Below the pieces are notes generated by a model, which searched no databases, was not told the origin of the DNA, and was given only the letters and a program-made list of their open reading frames with translations. Below are positions 14,495 through 24,125 of a stretch of DNA of 64,000 nt, piece by piece. The stretch is from NCBI RefSeq assembly GCF_009910845.1, contig NZ_SIJB01000009.1, positions 1 to 64,000 of the forward strand, written 5' to 3'. Position numbers and translations under genes: made by a program. Source of the DNA: Chengkuizengella marina (GTDB lineage: Bacteria; Bacillota; Bacilli; Paenibacillales; KCTC-33759). How positions within the stretch are numbered: position 1 is the first letter of the stretch; each line of letters starts with the position of its first letter.

Positions 14495-16069
14495 GTCTTT
14501 ATTTGTTTTAATTAACAAAAAAGATTTTAACCTAGAAAGAAATCTACTCTGTTCAACTACTTCGTAAGGTCTCATCATTTCATAGTCTTCATGTTCTAAG
14601 ATATGACAATGGAATACATACTGCCCTGTATAGGGTTCAAATCTGGTTATGATTCTTAAAATTTCCCCAGGATTTGAATTCACCGTGTCTTTCCACCCAG
14701 TTTCATTTACTGCTGGAGGTCTTTTTTCACTCGTCAATTTAATTTGCCCTGTTTCCAAAAAAAGATCCTGATCATATGATTGTCTATCTAATATTTGTAC
14801 ATTGACTAGATGGAGATGTATCGGATGGACGCTTACGGATGAATTGATAAAGGTCCAAATTTCAGTATCGCCTAATTTTGGCTTTTCTGTCGTTGGTTCA
14901 TCCCATCGCTGATTATTTATGAGTACAATTCTTCTGCCCATATCATCTAATGACCTTACTAAGGTTAAAACCCTGTTTATTTTAGCATCTTCTTCCTTAA
15001 GATATTCAACATTTCTTAATTTAGCAGGTACTTGGCTCACATCTTTACCCATAAGAGGCAATGTCACTCGAAATTGCATAATTTGTCCTGTAGTATCTAT
15101 TGAAATTTCTCCTTCTCTAGGATATTCTTCTGGGGCTAAATTTAACAAAACGATTTTATTAACTTGACTGTCTGCAAAATCTATAATTACGTCTGCACGC
15201 TCTGCAGGGCCTAAAAGGATTTCGTTCATAATCACTGGTTTTTCTAAAAATCCTCCATCATTTCCAATTTGAATAAAGGGTTGACCATTATCAAGTTTTA
15301 AAATGTAGTAACGGGAATTGGAGCCATTTAACATACGAAAGCGGTATCTTCTGGGCTCTACATCTAAATATGGCCATACTTTCCCATTTACAACAATTGT
15401 ATCTCCAAAAAATTTAGGTGTAGGTTCAAATGCATCAGCTGGTTGTTCAGGATAATATAAAGAACCATCTGGATTAAAAGTGCGGTCTTGAATCATTAGT
15501 GGGACTTCATATTTTCCTTTAGGAAGAGATAGGGAAAGCTCATTTTTGTCACGAACAAGATAAAAGCCTGCTAACCCAGCATAAATGTTTAGTCTAGTAA
15601 TACCAATTGTATGGTCATGATACCAAAGGGTAGTCGCTTCATGTAAATTAGAATATTGATAGACTTCCCGAGTGAATGCAGGTCCTACTTGTTTAAATCC
15701 ATTTGTAAACCATGCATCGGGATACCCATCACTGTCCGCTTCAGTGATCCCTCCGTGCACATGAACCACCGTTCTAACTTCAGGTGTGTCTCCTTCTGCT
15801 CCATGAATGGTTTTATCTACTTTAAAAAGGTGTTTAGGGGGCAATTCATTCATCCACTTTATTTGAATCTTTTCAAATTGTTTCACTTCAATGGTTGGAC
15901 CTGGATATTGTCCTTCAAATCCCCAAACTAGTGTATCTGGTAAAGAACTGTGCATTTTAGTGTAAAATTGATTCATTTTCATTTCATAATAGTTGATGTC
16001 CCCTTTTTTATACAGGGGTTTTACAGTAGGGAGTAAAGGTAATTTATCAATGTATTTAATAAGGTTCAT
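14480..16069 (-). CDS. cotA: Spore coat laccase, CotA-type multicopper oxidase
   Basis: This multicopper oxidase couples one-electron oxidation of phenolic substrates to reduction of O2 to water. In Bacillus it sits in the outer spore coat and makes brown pigment. The 529-aa protein (CotA of B. subtilis is 513) has all four copper segments: HVHGG, LWYHDH, VHPIHLHLV and HCHILEHEDYEMM, with the type 1 copper Cys and axial Met. There is no signal peptide, as expected for a coat protein made in the mother cell. ATG 16069 follows GAGGTG. It is monocistronic, with a strong terminator at its end. Confidence 0.92.
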   Translation of the reverse strand: MNLIKYIDKLPLLPTVKPLYKKGDINYYEMKMNQFYTKMHSSLPDTLVWGFEGQYPGPTIEVKQFEKIQIKWMNELPPKHLFKVDKTIHGAEGDTPEVRTVVHVHGGITEADSDGYPDAWFTNGFKQVGPAFTREVYQYSNLHEATTLWYHDHTIGITRLNIYAGLAGFYLVRDKNELSLSLPKGKYEVPLMIQDRTFNPDGSLYYPEQPADAFEPTPKFFGDTIVVNGKVWPYLDVEPRRYRFRMLNGSNSRYYILKLDNGQPFIQIGNDGGFLEKPVIMNEILLGPAERADVIIDFADSQVNKIVLLNLAPEEYPREGEISIDTTGQIMQFRVTLPLMGKDVSQVPAKLRNVEYLKEEDAKINRVLTLVRSLDDMGRRIVLINNQRWDEPTTEKPKLGDTEIWTFINSSVSVHPIHLHLVNVQILDRQSYDQDLFLETGQIKLTSEKRPPAVNETGWKDTVNSNPGEILRIITRFEPYTGQYVFHCHILEHEDYEMMRPYEVVEQSRFLSRLKSFLLIKTNKDNKPT

Positions 16070-16410
16070 TGAAACACCTCACATTTTAGTTTTAGAGTTA
16101 TAGAAAATGTTCTTTATAACAGTTTATTATAGGTATTTAGAAGTCATACATTAATTAGAAAAACGCTTGACTTAGCATAGAAACTAGAATAGATTAATAT
16201 TATGATGGAATATCCCGCATTTTTGGTAAAATAGACTTATTTATTTCATGAAAAGAATAATATATTAAATGATTTTAAACCTCTAATGGTAAGCTCCATT
16301 ACATAATTCTATGAAATCTTAATCTACTAAATTTGTTTGTTATCCTACCACGTTATTTATTTATATTTATAATAAATAAAAAATTTATAATCTATAGGAG
16401 GAGAAAAAAG
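16070..16410. promoter_or_regulatory. Divergent intergenic region with long leader of the SLH gene
   Basis: No gene was found. A likely vegetative promoter for the SLH gene is TTGACT (16167-16172), a 17-base spacer, and TAGATT (16190-16195). It would give a leader of about 210 bases, as is common for S-layer genes with stable mRNA. Confidence 0.4.
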
Positions 16411-18519
16411 TTGGAATTAAAAAGAAAAATAGGTAAGAAATCATTATTAGTACTGTTAACGTTAACATTGATATTCTCAATGTTTAGTTCAGCATTTGCT
16501 GCAGACTCATCAGATATTGATGGACACTGGGCAGAAAAACAATTACAGCAATGGATCGATAATGGTTTATTAAACGGTTACGGTGAAGGTGTGTATAAAC
16601 CAAACCAAACATTAACAAGATCTGAAGCAGCTGCTTTTGTAAACAGAGCTTTTGAACATGAAGAGACGACAGAAGTGAATTTCCCTGATGTAGAACCTTC
16701 AGACTGGTTCTATAGTGATGTATCTAAAGCTTTATCTGCAGGTTTTATGACTGGTTATGTAGATGGAACTTTTAAACCTGATCAAAACATAACTCGTCAA
16801 GAGTTAGCAGTGATGATTTTTAGATTACTAGATTTAGAAGTGAAACCTGAAGCAGTAGATTCTTTTGATGATGTTGCTGACATTGGTGAATGGGCTAAAG
16901 GTGAGATCGGTGCACTAGTAGATTTAGGTATCGTAGCAGGATATAACAATAAAATTCAACCAGAAGGTCTAACAACTCGTGCTGAAGCTATTGTAATGAT
17001 CCAACGTGCTACAGAGTATTTGTATACATATCATGAAGCAGGTACTTATGGCCCAGAGGAAGGTATGGATACTATTTTTAGTAATGTAACAGTTACAACT
17101 TCTGGAGTAACATTACAAAACTTAGTAATCGAAGGTGACCTCCGATTAGCTGAAGGAATTGGTGAAGGAGACGTTTATTTAAACAATGTGACTGTTAAAG
17201 GTACAACCATCATTCTTGGTGGTGGAGAAAATAGTATCCACTTAACAGATACTGTATTAGTAACATTGATTGTAGATAAGGAAAATGGAAAAGTACGTAT
17301 TGTTGCTAAAGGTAAAACTGATGTAAAAGAAGTAACATTAAACTCTGGAGCAAAATTAGAAGAGTCTGATATTGATGGAGCAGGTTTTGCTGATGTTATT
17401 CTTTCTACTGAAATTGCGAAAGATGCTAATGTTGAATTAGTAGGGGAATTTGAAACAGTAGATGTATTTTCAGCTACAGTAAGTATTGAAATCCCTGAAG
17501 GTGCTGTTGAAAACTTAAACGTTGATAAAACAGCAGAGGGTATTACATTAGACCTAGGTAAAAATGCTACCATCGAGGAACTTGTGCTTGATGCTATTAC
17601 AGAAGTATCTGGTGAAGGTAAAATTGAGTCAGTTGAAGGTGAACAAGCTGATGAATCTGATGTTGATTTAGATCAACCTTCTGGTGGTTCTGGCTCTGGT
17701 GAAGGGTCAACTCCAGCTAAAAGTAAAGCAGTGATTAATAATGCTTATGTGCAAGTGATTGATCCTGAAAAAACTATAAAACGTTCAGGCTCATCTATTG
17801 GTTTTATTTTACAAGATAATCCTGATCCACTGGATGATTTAGATGATTCAGATAAACTTACAACATTTATGTTGGAATTAGACGGTGCTGAATCTCTTAC
17901 ATTAACAAAAGATGGGGAAACGGAAACTATAAACTTTTATGATGGGGTTTTAACTTTACCAGTTTCATTATTGTTGGGGGATAGAGACTCTGATAAAGAC
18001 GGTGTTAGAGTAGATACAATTAAAGAGTGGCCATTAAATTATCCATCTCCTTTTGATAAATTAACTACAGTTGCATCTATAGAGTATACTAATGGTAGTT
18101 CTTCAGGTAATTTTAATTTAGAACTTACTTTAGGATCAACATTAAATTTTGAAAGTGGTATAGAATTTGATAGTGTATCCTTAGGTTTTGGCGAAACTTT
18201 CACAGCTATAAAATCCGATAATTCTTATACCTTTGATATTAATAATTCTTATAATGATCATAAAGTTTTAACTTTTATTATTGAAGCAGATAATGCTAAA
18301 AAAGTTAATGTTACACTCCCGGTAATAGATTCTTTTAAACAATATTATTTTAATGCCGATGGAATTATTGCTATATCTGTGCCAGAGTTGTTAGGTATAG
18401 ATGACTCAGATAGCGATGGTGTGAAAGTTGGTATCATTAAAGATCAAATTGATTCAATTACTGGAAATATTTATGATAATTCAAATGTTTCTAAATCTGT
18501 TACTTTAGTAATTAATTAA
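16411..18519 (+). CDS. S-layer-type protein with three N-terminal SLH domains
   Basis: This is a secreted cell-surface protein bound non-covalently to secondary wall polymer. The start is TTG 16411, because AGGAGGAG lies just upstream; the longer ATG 16333 form lacks a ribosome site and a proper signal. The order is: signal peptide (KSLLVLLTLTLIFSMFSSAFA), three SLH repeats over about residues 30-205 (GHWAEKQL, FKPDQNITRQELAVMIF, TTRAEAIVMI), then a beta-helix-like repeat region rich in Val/Leu/Thr, a GSGSGEG linker and a C-terminal beta domain. The mature protein is acidic, as is typical of S-layer proteins. Length is 702 aa. Confidence 0.88.
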   Translation: MELKRKIGKKSLLVLLTLTLIFSMFSSAFAADSSDIDGHWAEKQLQQWIDNGLLNGYGEGVYKPNQTLTRSEAAAFVNRAFEHEETTEVNFPDVEPSDWFYSDVSKALSAGFMTGYVDGTFKPDQNITRQELAVMIFRLLDLEVKPEAVDSFDDVADIGEWAKGEIGALVDLGIVAGYNNKIQPEGLTTRAEAIVMIQRATEYLYTYHEAGTYGPEEGMDTIFSNVTVTTSGVTLQNLVIEGDLRLAEGIGEGDVYLNNVTVKGTTIILGGGENSIHLTDTVLVTLIVDKENGKVRIVAKGKTDVKEVTLNSGAKLEESDIDGAGFADVILSTEIAKDANVELVGEFETVDVFSATVSIEIPEGAVENLNVDKTAEGITLDLGKNATIEELVLDAITEVSGEGKIESVEGEQADESDVDLDQPSGGSGSGEGSTPAKSKAVINNAYVQVIDPEKTIKRSGSSIGFILQDNPDPLDDLDDSDKLTTFMLELDGAESLTLTKDGETETINFYDGVLTLPVSLLLGDRDSDKDGVRVDTIKEWPLNYPSPFDKLTTVASIEYTNGSSSGNFNLELTLGSTLNFESGIEFDSVSLGFGETFTAIKSDNSYTFDINNSYNDHKVLTFIIEADNAKKVNVTLPVIDSFKQYYFNADGIIAISVPELLGIDDSDSDGVKVGIIKDQIDSITGNIYDNSNVSKSVTLVIN

Positions 18520-18538
18520 GAATACAAATATATCTAAG

Positions 18539-18573
18539 GACCCTAGTCAGTGGTTTAGACTGGGGTCTTTTTC
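18539..18573 (+). terminator. Terminator of the SLH gene
   Basis: The stem GACCCTAGTC / GACTGGGGTC is followed by TTTTTC. Confidence 0.8.
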
Positions 18574-18627
18574 AATAGTATAATTAATAATAGATTGTCT
18601 TTTATTCCTAAGAAATAAGGTGAAAGC

Positions 18628-19374
18628 ATGACAAACAATGTTAAATTTTATCCTCTAGGAGAAAAAGCTATAGTAGTTAAATTCAGCTCTGAAGTAAATG
18701 AAAATACATATGAATTAGTAAGGAATTTTTCTAAATCCTTAGAACAAAACCCCATCACTGGAACAATAGAAATTGTGCCTACCTTTACTACAGTAACGAT
18801 TTATTATGATCCACAAACTGTTATAAAGACAACTCAAGCAGAACTTAAGAGTTCTAATCAATTAAATCAATCTGCTTATAAAACTATACTTGCTATTATG
18901 CAAGATAGAATCTCTAAAATGAAAAAAAATAGGGCCGATATAGAATATAGAACTATAAAAATTCCAGTATGTTACGAAGGAGAGTTCGCTCCAGACCTTA
19001 AATTCGTAGCAAAGTATAATCAACTCAGTAAAGAGGAAGTTATTCAAAATCATATAGAAGGAGAATATTTAGTATATATGTTAGGGTTTGCCCCGGGATT
19101 TCCTTATATGGGAGGAATGTCTACTAAAATATCCACACCAAGAAGGAATCAACCTAGGGCGTTGGTTTCTGCAGGAAGTGTTGGTATAGCGGGCGAACAA
19201 ACAGGAATTTATTCATTGGATTCTCCTGGTGGTTGGCAAATTATTGGTAGAACACCTTTGAAATTATTTCAACCTGAACAGGAAAGTCCTACTTTGTTGC
19301 AAGCAGGAGATCGTATTCGGTTTTATTCTATCTCCACAGAGGAGTATACTGTACTTGAGGAGAAGCAGATATGA
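18628..19374 (+). CDS. pxpB: 5-oxoprolinase subunit B (KipI family)
   Basis: PxpB works with PxpA and PxpC in ATP-dependent opening of 5-oxoproline (pyroglutamate) to glutamate. The 248-aa protein shows the carboxyltransferase C/D-type signature: MLGFAPGFPYMGGM, TPRRNQPRALVSAGSVGIAG within longer sequence, and GGWQIIGRTPL. In B. subtilis the homologue KipI also inhibits the sporulation kinase KinA. The gene overlaps pxpC by four bases, in the order pxpB-pxpC-pxpA. There is a short linker insert around residues 85-110. Confidence 0.92.
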   Translation: MTNNVKFYPLGEKAIVVKFSSEVNENTYELVRNFSKSLEQNPITGTIEIVPTFTTVTIYYDPQTVIKTTQAELKSSNQLNQSAYKTILAIMQDRISKMKKNRADIEYRTIKIPVCYEGEFAPDLKFVAKYNQLSKEEVIQNHIEGEYLVYMLGFAPGFPYMGGMSTKISTPRRNQPRALVSAGSVGIAGEQTGIYSLDSPGGWQIIGRTPLKLFQPEQESPTLLQAGDRIRFYSISTEEYTVLEEKQI

Positions 19375-20384
19375 CCTTAAAAATATTAAAACCAGGAATG
19401 CTTACAACCATTCAAGATTTAGGAAGAGTTGGGTATCAGAAATATGGAGTGGTTGCAAGTGGAGTAATGGATTCTTATGCAGCACGTTTAGCCAATTTGT
19501 TAATTGGTAATGATGAAAATGCTGCTGTTATGGATATGACAATGATTGGGCCTTCTATAGAGTTTCAAGAGGATACACTCATTTCCATTTGTGGAGGAGA
19601 TCTAGCTGCAGTGATTGATGATGAAAGAGTCCCATTGTGGCGTCCTTTAATTATAAAATCAGGTAGCCGTCTTCGGTTTGGTAATGCTAAATCAGGATGC
19701 AGAGCTTATCTATCCGTAGTAGGTGGAATATCTGTGTCAGAAGTTATGGAGAGCAGCAGTACAGATTTAAGAGCAGCTATTGGCGGGTATAAGGGACGTA
19801 AAATCAAATCGGGTGATGAGATTTCAATCCATCAACCTGATCCAATTAGGGGTACTAGAATAAAGTCCCTATTACAAAACATTACTACTAAATCTTTTAT
19901 TCCTCTACCTTGGTATGTAAGTGAAAATAGTTTGCCAGCTTATCAATCTCGGGTAGTCATTAGAGTCATGAAAGGAAGAGAGTTCGAGTTATTCCAAGAT
20001 GAAAGTATAACTTCTCTATTGAGTAATACATTTACTATCCATCCTCAATCAGACCGAATGGCTTACAGATTAAACGGCTCGCAAATTCAACTAAAGTCTG
20101 AACTAAATATGATTTCAGAAACGGTTACGATGGGAACGATTCAAGTACCACCAGATGGATTTCTTCGTATTTTATTAGCAGATCGACAAACGACAGGTGG
20201 TTATCCTAGAATTGCACAAGTGGCCACAGTAGACCTTCCATTAATTGCTCAATTAAAACCAGGAGACTCTTTAATATTTCAAGAGATTACTTTAGAAGAA
20301 GCAGAAACTCTCTATTTACAGCAAGAAAAAGACATTCATATTTTAAAGCAAATGATTAGTGAACGTTGGAAAAGGGGGGAGTGA
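19371..20384 (+). CDS. pxpC: 5-oxoprolinase subunit C (KipA/biotin-dependent carboxyltransferase family)
   Basis: This is the second subunit of the PxpABC 5-oxoprolinase. Its 337 aa match the family: [20 protein letters not shown] at the start, [17 protein letters not shown], and [10 protein letters not shown] plus [15 protein letters not shown] near the end. It overlaps pxpB (ATGA) and is followed within one base by pxpA, so all three are translated together. Confidence 0.92.
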   Translation: MTLKILKPGMLTTIQDLGRVGYQKYGVVASGVMDSYAARLANLLIGNDENAAVMDMTMIGPSIEFQEDTLISICGGDLAAVIDDERVPLWRPLIIKSGSRLRFGNAKSGCRAYLSVVGGISVSEVMESSSTDLRAAIGGYKGRKIKSGDEISIHQPDPIRGTRIKSLLQNITTKSFIPLPWYVSENSLPAYQSRVVIRVMKGREFELFQDESITSLLSNTFTIHPQSDRMAYRLNGSQIQLKSELNMISETVTMGTIQVPPDGFLRILLADRQTTGGYPRIAQVATVDLPLIAQLKPGDSLIFQEITLEEAETLYLQQEKDIHILKQMISERWKRGE

Positions 20385-20385
20385 A

Positions 20386-21144
20386 ATGTTTTCTATAGAT
20401 ATGAACTGTGATTTAGGAGAAAGCTTTGGTATATATTCTATAGGAATGGATGAAGAAGTATTAAAATTTGTGACCTCAGCAAATATAGCTTGTGGATTCC
20501 ATGCCGGTGACCCAAGGACAATGCGAAAAACTGTTCAATTATGCGTGCAAAATAAAGTGGCAATTGGGGCTCATCCTGGGTTACAAGATTTACAAGGCTT
20601 TGGTCGTAGAAACATAGATATTACACCAGAAGAAGCCTATGAACTTGTATTATATCAGATGGGTGCCTTAAGAGCATTTGTAAAAGCAGAGGGCGGGAGA
20701 TTACATCATGTTAAACCACATGGTGCCTTATACAATATCGCTGCTAAAAATAGACCATTAGCAGATGCTATTGCAAAAGCCATTTATGATTTTGACAATC
20801 AGTTAGTTTTGTATGGTTTATCTGGAAGTGAATTAGTCAAAGCAGGTGAGCAGATCGGGTTACATTGCGCAAATGAGGTGTTTGTTGATCGAACCTATCA
20901 AGATGATGGCACATTAACACCACGAAATGAAAAAAATGCACTTATTGAAGATGTTAATGAAGCAACGGTACAAGTATTATCAATGATTCAACAACAAAAA
21001 GTAAAAACCGTACTTGGGAAAGAAATAGGAATACATGTTGATACCATATGTGTTCATGGGGATGGATTGAAAGCACTGACTTTTGTTAAAATGATAAGAA
21101 AGAAATTACAAGACGAAGGTATACATATTAAATCAATAAAATAG
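20386..21144 (+). CDS. pxpA: 5-oxoprolinase subunit A (LamB/YcsF family)
   Basis: This is the third subunit of the 5-oxoprolinase. The 252-aa protein has the family pattern [46 protein letters not shown] and ICVHGDG at the end. The start is ATG 20386, with GGGGGGAGTG upstream; an upstream in-frame ATG (20359) lies inside pxpC. Confidence 0.93.
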   Translation: MFSIDMNCDLGESFGIYSIGMDEEVLKFVTSANIACGFHAGDPRTMRKTVQLCVQNKVAIGAHPGLQDLQGFGRRNIDITPEEAYELVLYQMGALRAFVKAEGGRLHHVKPHGALYNIAAKNRPLADAIAKAIYDFDNQLVLYGLSGSELVKAGEQIGLHCANEVFVDRTYQDDGTLTPRNEKNALIEDVNEATVQVLSMIQQQKVKTVLGKEIGIHVDTICVHGDGLKALTFVKMIRKKLQDEGIHIKSIK

Positions 21145-21198
21145 TAGCGAATATTTCGATATGTAAGAAGTATGCGAATTCAGAATGGAGAAAAAAAG

Positions 21199-21447
21199 AT
21201 GATTTCATTTATTAAATGGGCTTTTATATTTATAGTTTTATATTTGATTTTTAAGATTGTTAAAAGTGCTATAAAAATAAAGCGAGTTTTTAATGGAGGT
21301 ATAGGTTCGAGGCAAATTGATAAATGTCCGGCATGTGAACAAATCATACAACTACCTAAAGGTGAAAGTGATGACCTGATCTGTCCAAAATGTAATTCAA
21401 AATTAGGACGGACAAGGGATGGGAAGTTACTTATTAAAGTTAACTAG
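21199..21447 (+). CDS. Small membrane-anchored zinc-ribbon protein
   Basis: The function is not recognised. The 82-aa protein has an N-terminal membrane segment (FIKWAFIFIVLYLIFKIV), then a zinc ribbon with two CPxC knuckles (DKCPACEQI and LICPKCNSK). The start is taken at ATG 21199 after GGAG; an upstream in-frame start at 21172 is less likely. It lies 54 bases after pxpA on the same strand and may be read through from that operon. Confidence 0.6.
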   Translation: MISFIKWAFIFIVLYLIFKIVKSAIKIKRVFNGGIGSRQIDKCPACEQIIQLPKGESDDLICPKCNSKLGRTRDGKLLIKVN

Positions 21448-21513
21448 ATTTATGTAAATGAAAGACAATACGTGACTATGAAAGGGGTTGAATAGGTACG
21501 AGTAACCTATATG

Positions 21514-21562
21514 CTTTTCTGTCTTAAGTGTTTATTCAATGTAATAAAACTTAAAACAGAAA
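21514..21562 (+). promoter_or_regulatory. Long imperfect hairpin directly before the GNAT gene
   Basis: TTTCTGTCTTAAGTGTTTATT pairs imperfectly with AATAAAACTTAAAACAGAAA around a CAATGT loop and ends three bases before the GAGGG ribosome site. It may be a terminator of the upstream unit or control the following gene. Confidence 0.4.
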
Positions 21563-21574
21563 GAGGGAAATGAA

Positions 21575-22402
21575 ATGATATACGAGTTAAAACCAAAAGA
21601 TTATGTAAAGATGAAGCCACTTTTAAAAGGATTACCAAAAAATCCAGTCATTAATGGAGTAATAGATAGAAACAATCTAGGGAGAATTTTTGTTGATCAT
21701 AAGTATTCTCCGACTACTGCTTTAATATGGGCAAAAATGGAAATATTTAATTTAATAGGAGATAGTGAAAACCCTATTTTTAATTCTCAAATAGAGGATT
21801 TTATGATACATAGTATAAAACCAGAAGCACTTGCAATTGGTGACGATTGCTTGAATTTAGAATTGTATCCCTTTCAGACTTGGAATACAAATTTAAAAAA
21901 CATTTTTAAAAACCAGCTAATGAAAGGGGAGAGAGTTCCTTTTAAATTTGAAAAGAATCGTTTTTCCTCAATGGACGTTAAAGCTATACCAGATGGATAT
22001 CGTATTTTTAAAATTGACCCAAGTGTAATTAATTTAGACAAAGAGAACGTTATTTTGAATGAGATTAAGAAATTTTGGGAGTCAATAGATACATTTTATA
22101 ATACGGGATTTGGATATTGTGTACTAAAAGAAGATGAAGTGATTGGTACATGTATTTCAGCTTTTGTGAGTAATAATGAGTACGAAATTGGAATCAACAC
22201 CTATAAACCAGAACATAGGGGTAAAGGACTTGCTACAGCTATGGCTAGTTTGTTTATTGAAGAATGTCTAAATAAAGGTGGGATTCCTCATTGGACGACT
22301 GAGCATTTTCGTATAGACTCCATCGCCATCGCGAATAAGCTAGGATTTAAGCAACTACCCAATTATCCAATGTATTTCCTTCCCTTTAAGGATTTAGTTT
22401 AA
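21575..22402 (+). CDS. GNAT-family N-acetyltransferase (two-domain, GNAT_acetyltran type)
   Basis: This is an acetyl-CoA-dependent transferase of unknown substrate. The 275-aa protein has an N-terminal unrecognised domain and a C-terminal GNAT fold with the acetyl-CoA loop PEHRGKGLATAMASLFIEE and the following SIAIANKLGFKQ. ATG 21575 has GAGGG upstream. It is monocistronic, and a palindrome follows at 22447. Confidence 0.78.
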   Translation: MIYELKPKDYVKMKPLLKGLPKNPVINGVIDRNNLGRIFVDHKYSPTTALIWAKMEIFNLIGDSENPIFNSQIEDFMIHSIKPEALAIGDDCLNLELYPFQTWNTNLKNIFKNQLMKGERVPFKFEKNRFSSMDVKAIPDGYRIFKIDPSVINLDKENVILNEIKKFWESIDTFYNTGFGYCVLKEDEVIGTCISAFVSNNEYEIGINTYKPEHRGKGLATAMASLFIEECLNKGGIPHWTTEHFRIDSIAIANKLGFKQLPNYPMYFLPFKDLV

Positions 22403-22446
22403 AAGAGGTTATTTTTAAAAATCAGCACATAATTTTAGTAATTAAA

Positions 22447-22486
22447 CCCAATCATATTGTACACTATATACACTTTTATGATTGGG
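22447..22486. repeat. Palindrome CCCAATCATA/TATGATTGGG
   Basis: A perfect ten-base inverted repeat encloses a 20-base AT-rich loop, without a T-run. It lies between the GNAT gene and the antitoxin fragment. It may be a weak terminator or a regulatory site. Confidence 0.5.
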
Positions 22487-22534
22487 TGTGAAATGAGAAA
22501 AGAACAATTTTACTTAAATGAAGGGGTGTTTCAT

Positions 22535-22636
22535 GTGAGGATACAACCAACATTAGATGATCTCTTAGAGAAAGTAACTATAGAAAATCGACATGATGAA
22601 ATAGATTTAGGATCAGAAGGGAATGAATTAATTTAA
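22535..22636 (+). pseudogene. Fragment of a MazE/AbrB-type antitoxin
   Basis: The 33-codon frame from GTG 22535 (VRIQPTLDDLLEKVTIENRH, then EIDLGSEGNEL) matches the C-terminal toxin-binding tail of MazE-family antitoxins (TLDELL...T.EN.H.E.D.G...G.E). The N-terminal DNA-binding half is missing and no MazF-type toxin follows. It has a ribosome-like GAAGGGGTG upstream and could still be translated. Most likely it is a remnant. Confidence 0.5.
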
Positions 22637-22682
22637 TAGAAACATCTAAAGGTGGCAGTCTAGGTTTATGTTATTTCAATCT

Positions 22683-23858
22683 TCAACGCATATGCAAATG
22701 ATGTACAATAAACTCCCGGAATTCTACTAATTTTCCATCAGAATCAAACATCGCTTGTGCCTGAACTTTACTTCCTCCACCCTTGCCATCAAAATGCTTT
22801 AAATGCTCTTTAAAGAGAGCTCCACAATCTAAAGAAAATTCTCCACTTTGTGCAAGTAATAATCGTTTTTCACTTTTAGAACTAAATACCGCAATACATT
22901 TAGTTTGAGAAATTATCATTTTTGTAATGAGTTGTAAATCCTTCATATGGTATTCATCAAAGGATTGAACAATCAAATGATCATTTTTTTCTTTGATCAG
23001 TTGTGTTGCTAATGAAGAAAATAACTTCTCTTTTGTTTCATTTAGTTGTTTTTGGAGTTGTTTTTGATCGACTTCTATTTGCTCAAGTCTTGCTAACAGC
23101 GTATCTCGATTTGCATTTAATTTAGCTCCTGCAGACATTAAAACTTGATGTGTTGCATTATAATCCCCTAACGCTCTTATCCCACACTTAAAATAAAGGC
23201 GAATTCCACCTTTGTGTTTTTCTGTTTTTAATATTTTCAAGATTCCAATTTGTCCCGTTGATTCTACATGTGTTCCACAGCAGGCAGATGTATCGATACC
23301 ATCTATTTCTACAATTCGGATATCTTCATCTACCTGTGGTGTTTTTCGTAATGGAAGTTTTGAAAGATCATCTTTTCCAACTGTATAGGTTTTAACCGGT
23401 CTATTTTCATAAATGTATAAATTCGTTTGATGTTCGATATGATCTAGTTGTTCTTTAGATAAATGCTGTACATCCAAGTCAATGGTTACGGTATCTACTC
23501 CAAGATGGAAACTGACGGTATGTGCATCATACAATTCAATACATGCAGCTGATAAAAGGTGTTGTCCTGTATGGTGCTGCATATGTTCAAAACGGCGTTG
23601 CCAATCAATTTCACATATTAAAAGATCTTCTTCAGGTAATTCATCAACTGTATGATAAATGACTCCGTCTTTCTCCTGGACTTCTAATATGTGAATTCCA
23701 TTGATTGTTCCTGTATCAGCAGGTTGTCCTCCCCCTTCAGGGTAAAAAGCAGTTTCTTCTAACTGTATGATGTATTGATTGTTTAATTCTGTTACCTCTT
23801 TTATATTTGTTTCCCACGTTTTTATAAATGGATTAGAGTAATAAAGTTTATTTGACAT
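22683..23858 (-). CDS. Alanyl-tRNA editing protein (AlaX-L, DHHA1 domain)
   Basis: This trans-editing enzyme hydrolyses Ser- or Gly-mischarged tRNA-Ala. The 391-aa protein has an AlaRS-like second domain with zinc motif HMQHHTGQHLLSAA and CCGTHVESTGQIG, preceded by the beta-barrel (EGGGQPADTGTI). A coiled-coil linker (RLEQIEVDQKQLQKQLNETK) follows, then a DHHA1 domain with the GKGGGS motif. It thus lacks only the aminoacylation domain of AlaRS. ATG 23858 follows AGGAG. It is monocistronic. Confidence 0.9.
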   Translation of the reverse strand: MSNKLYYSNPFIKTWETNIKEVTELNNQYIIQLEETAFYPEGGGQPADTGTINGIHILEVQEKDGVIYHTVDELPEEDLLICEIDWQRRFEHMQHHTGQHLLSAACIELYDAHTVSFHLGVDTVTIDLDVQHLSKEQLDHIEHQTNLYIYENRPVKTYTVGKDDLSKLPLRKTPQVDEDIRIVEIDGIDTSACCGTHVESTGQIGILKILKTEKHKGGIRLYFKCGIRALGDYNATHQVLMSAGAKLNANRDTLLARLEQIEVDQKQLQKQLNETKEKLFSSLATQLIKEKNDHLIVQSFDEYHMKDLQLITKMIISQTKCIAVFSSKSEKRLLLAQSGEFSLDCGALFKEHLKHFDGKGGGSKVQAQAMFDSDGKLVEFREFIVHHLHMR

Positions 23859-24125
23859 CCTGAACTCCTATTCACTATAGATTTAATTGAACTTATAAAC
23901 ATAATGCTATTTTACAGTAGATGTGAGTATTAAGTCTAAGATTTGTATGAATCATTTATTGAAATCACTTTCATTTAAGGGTTGCATCTCTGTGTTTTTT
24001 TGTACGCCAAACATGAAGAAATCCTCAGTCTAAAGTTGTAGTTTTATTCATCCTATTACCCGATGTGATAAATACAATCATAAAGTAAGATTTTTATATA
24101 CGTTATCTACTAGGGGGAACTCATA

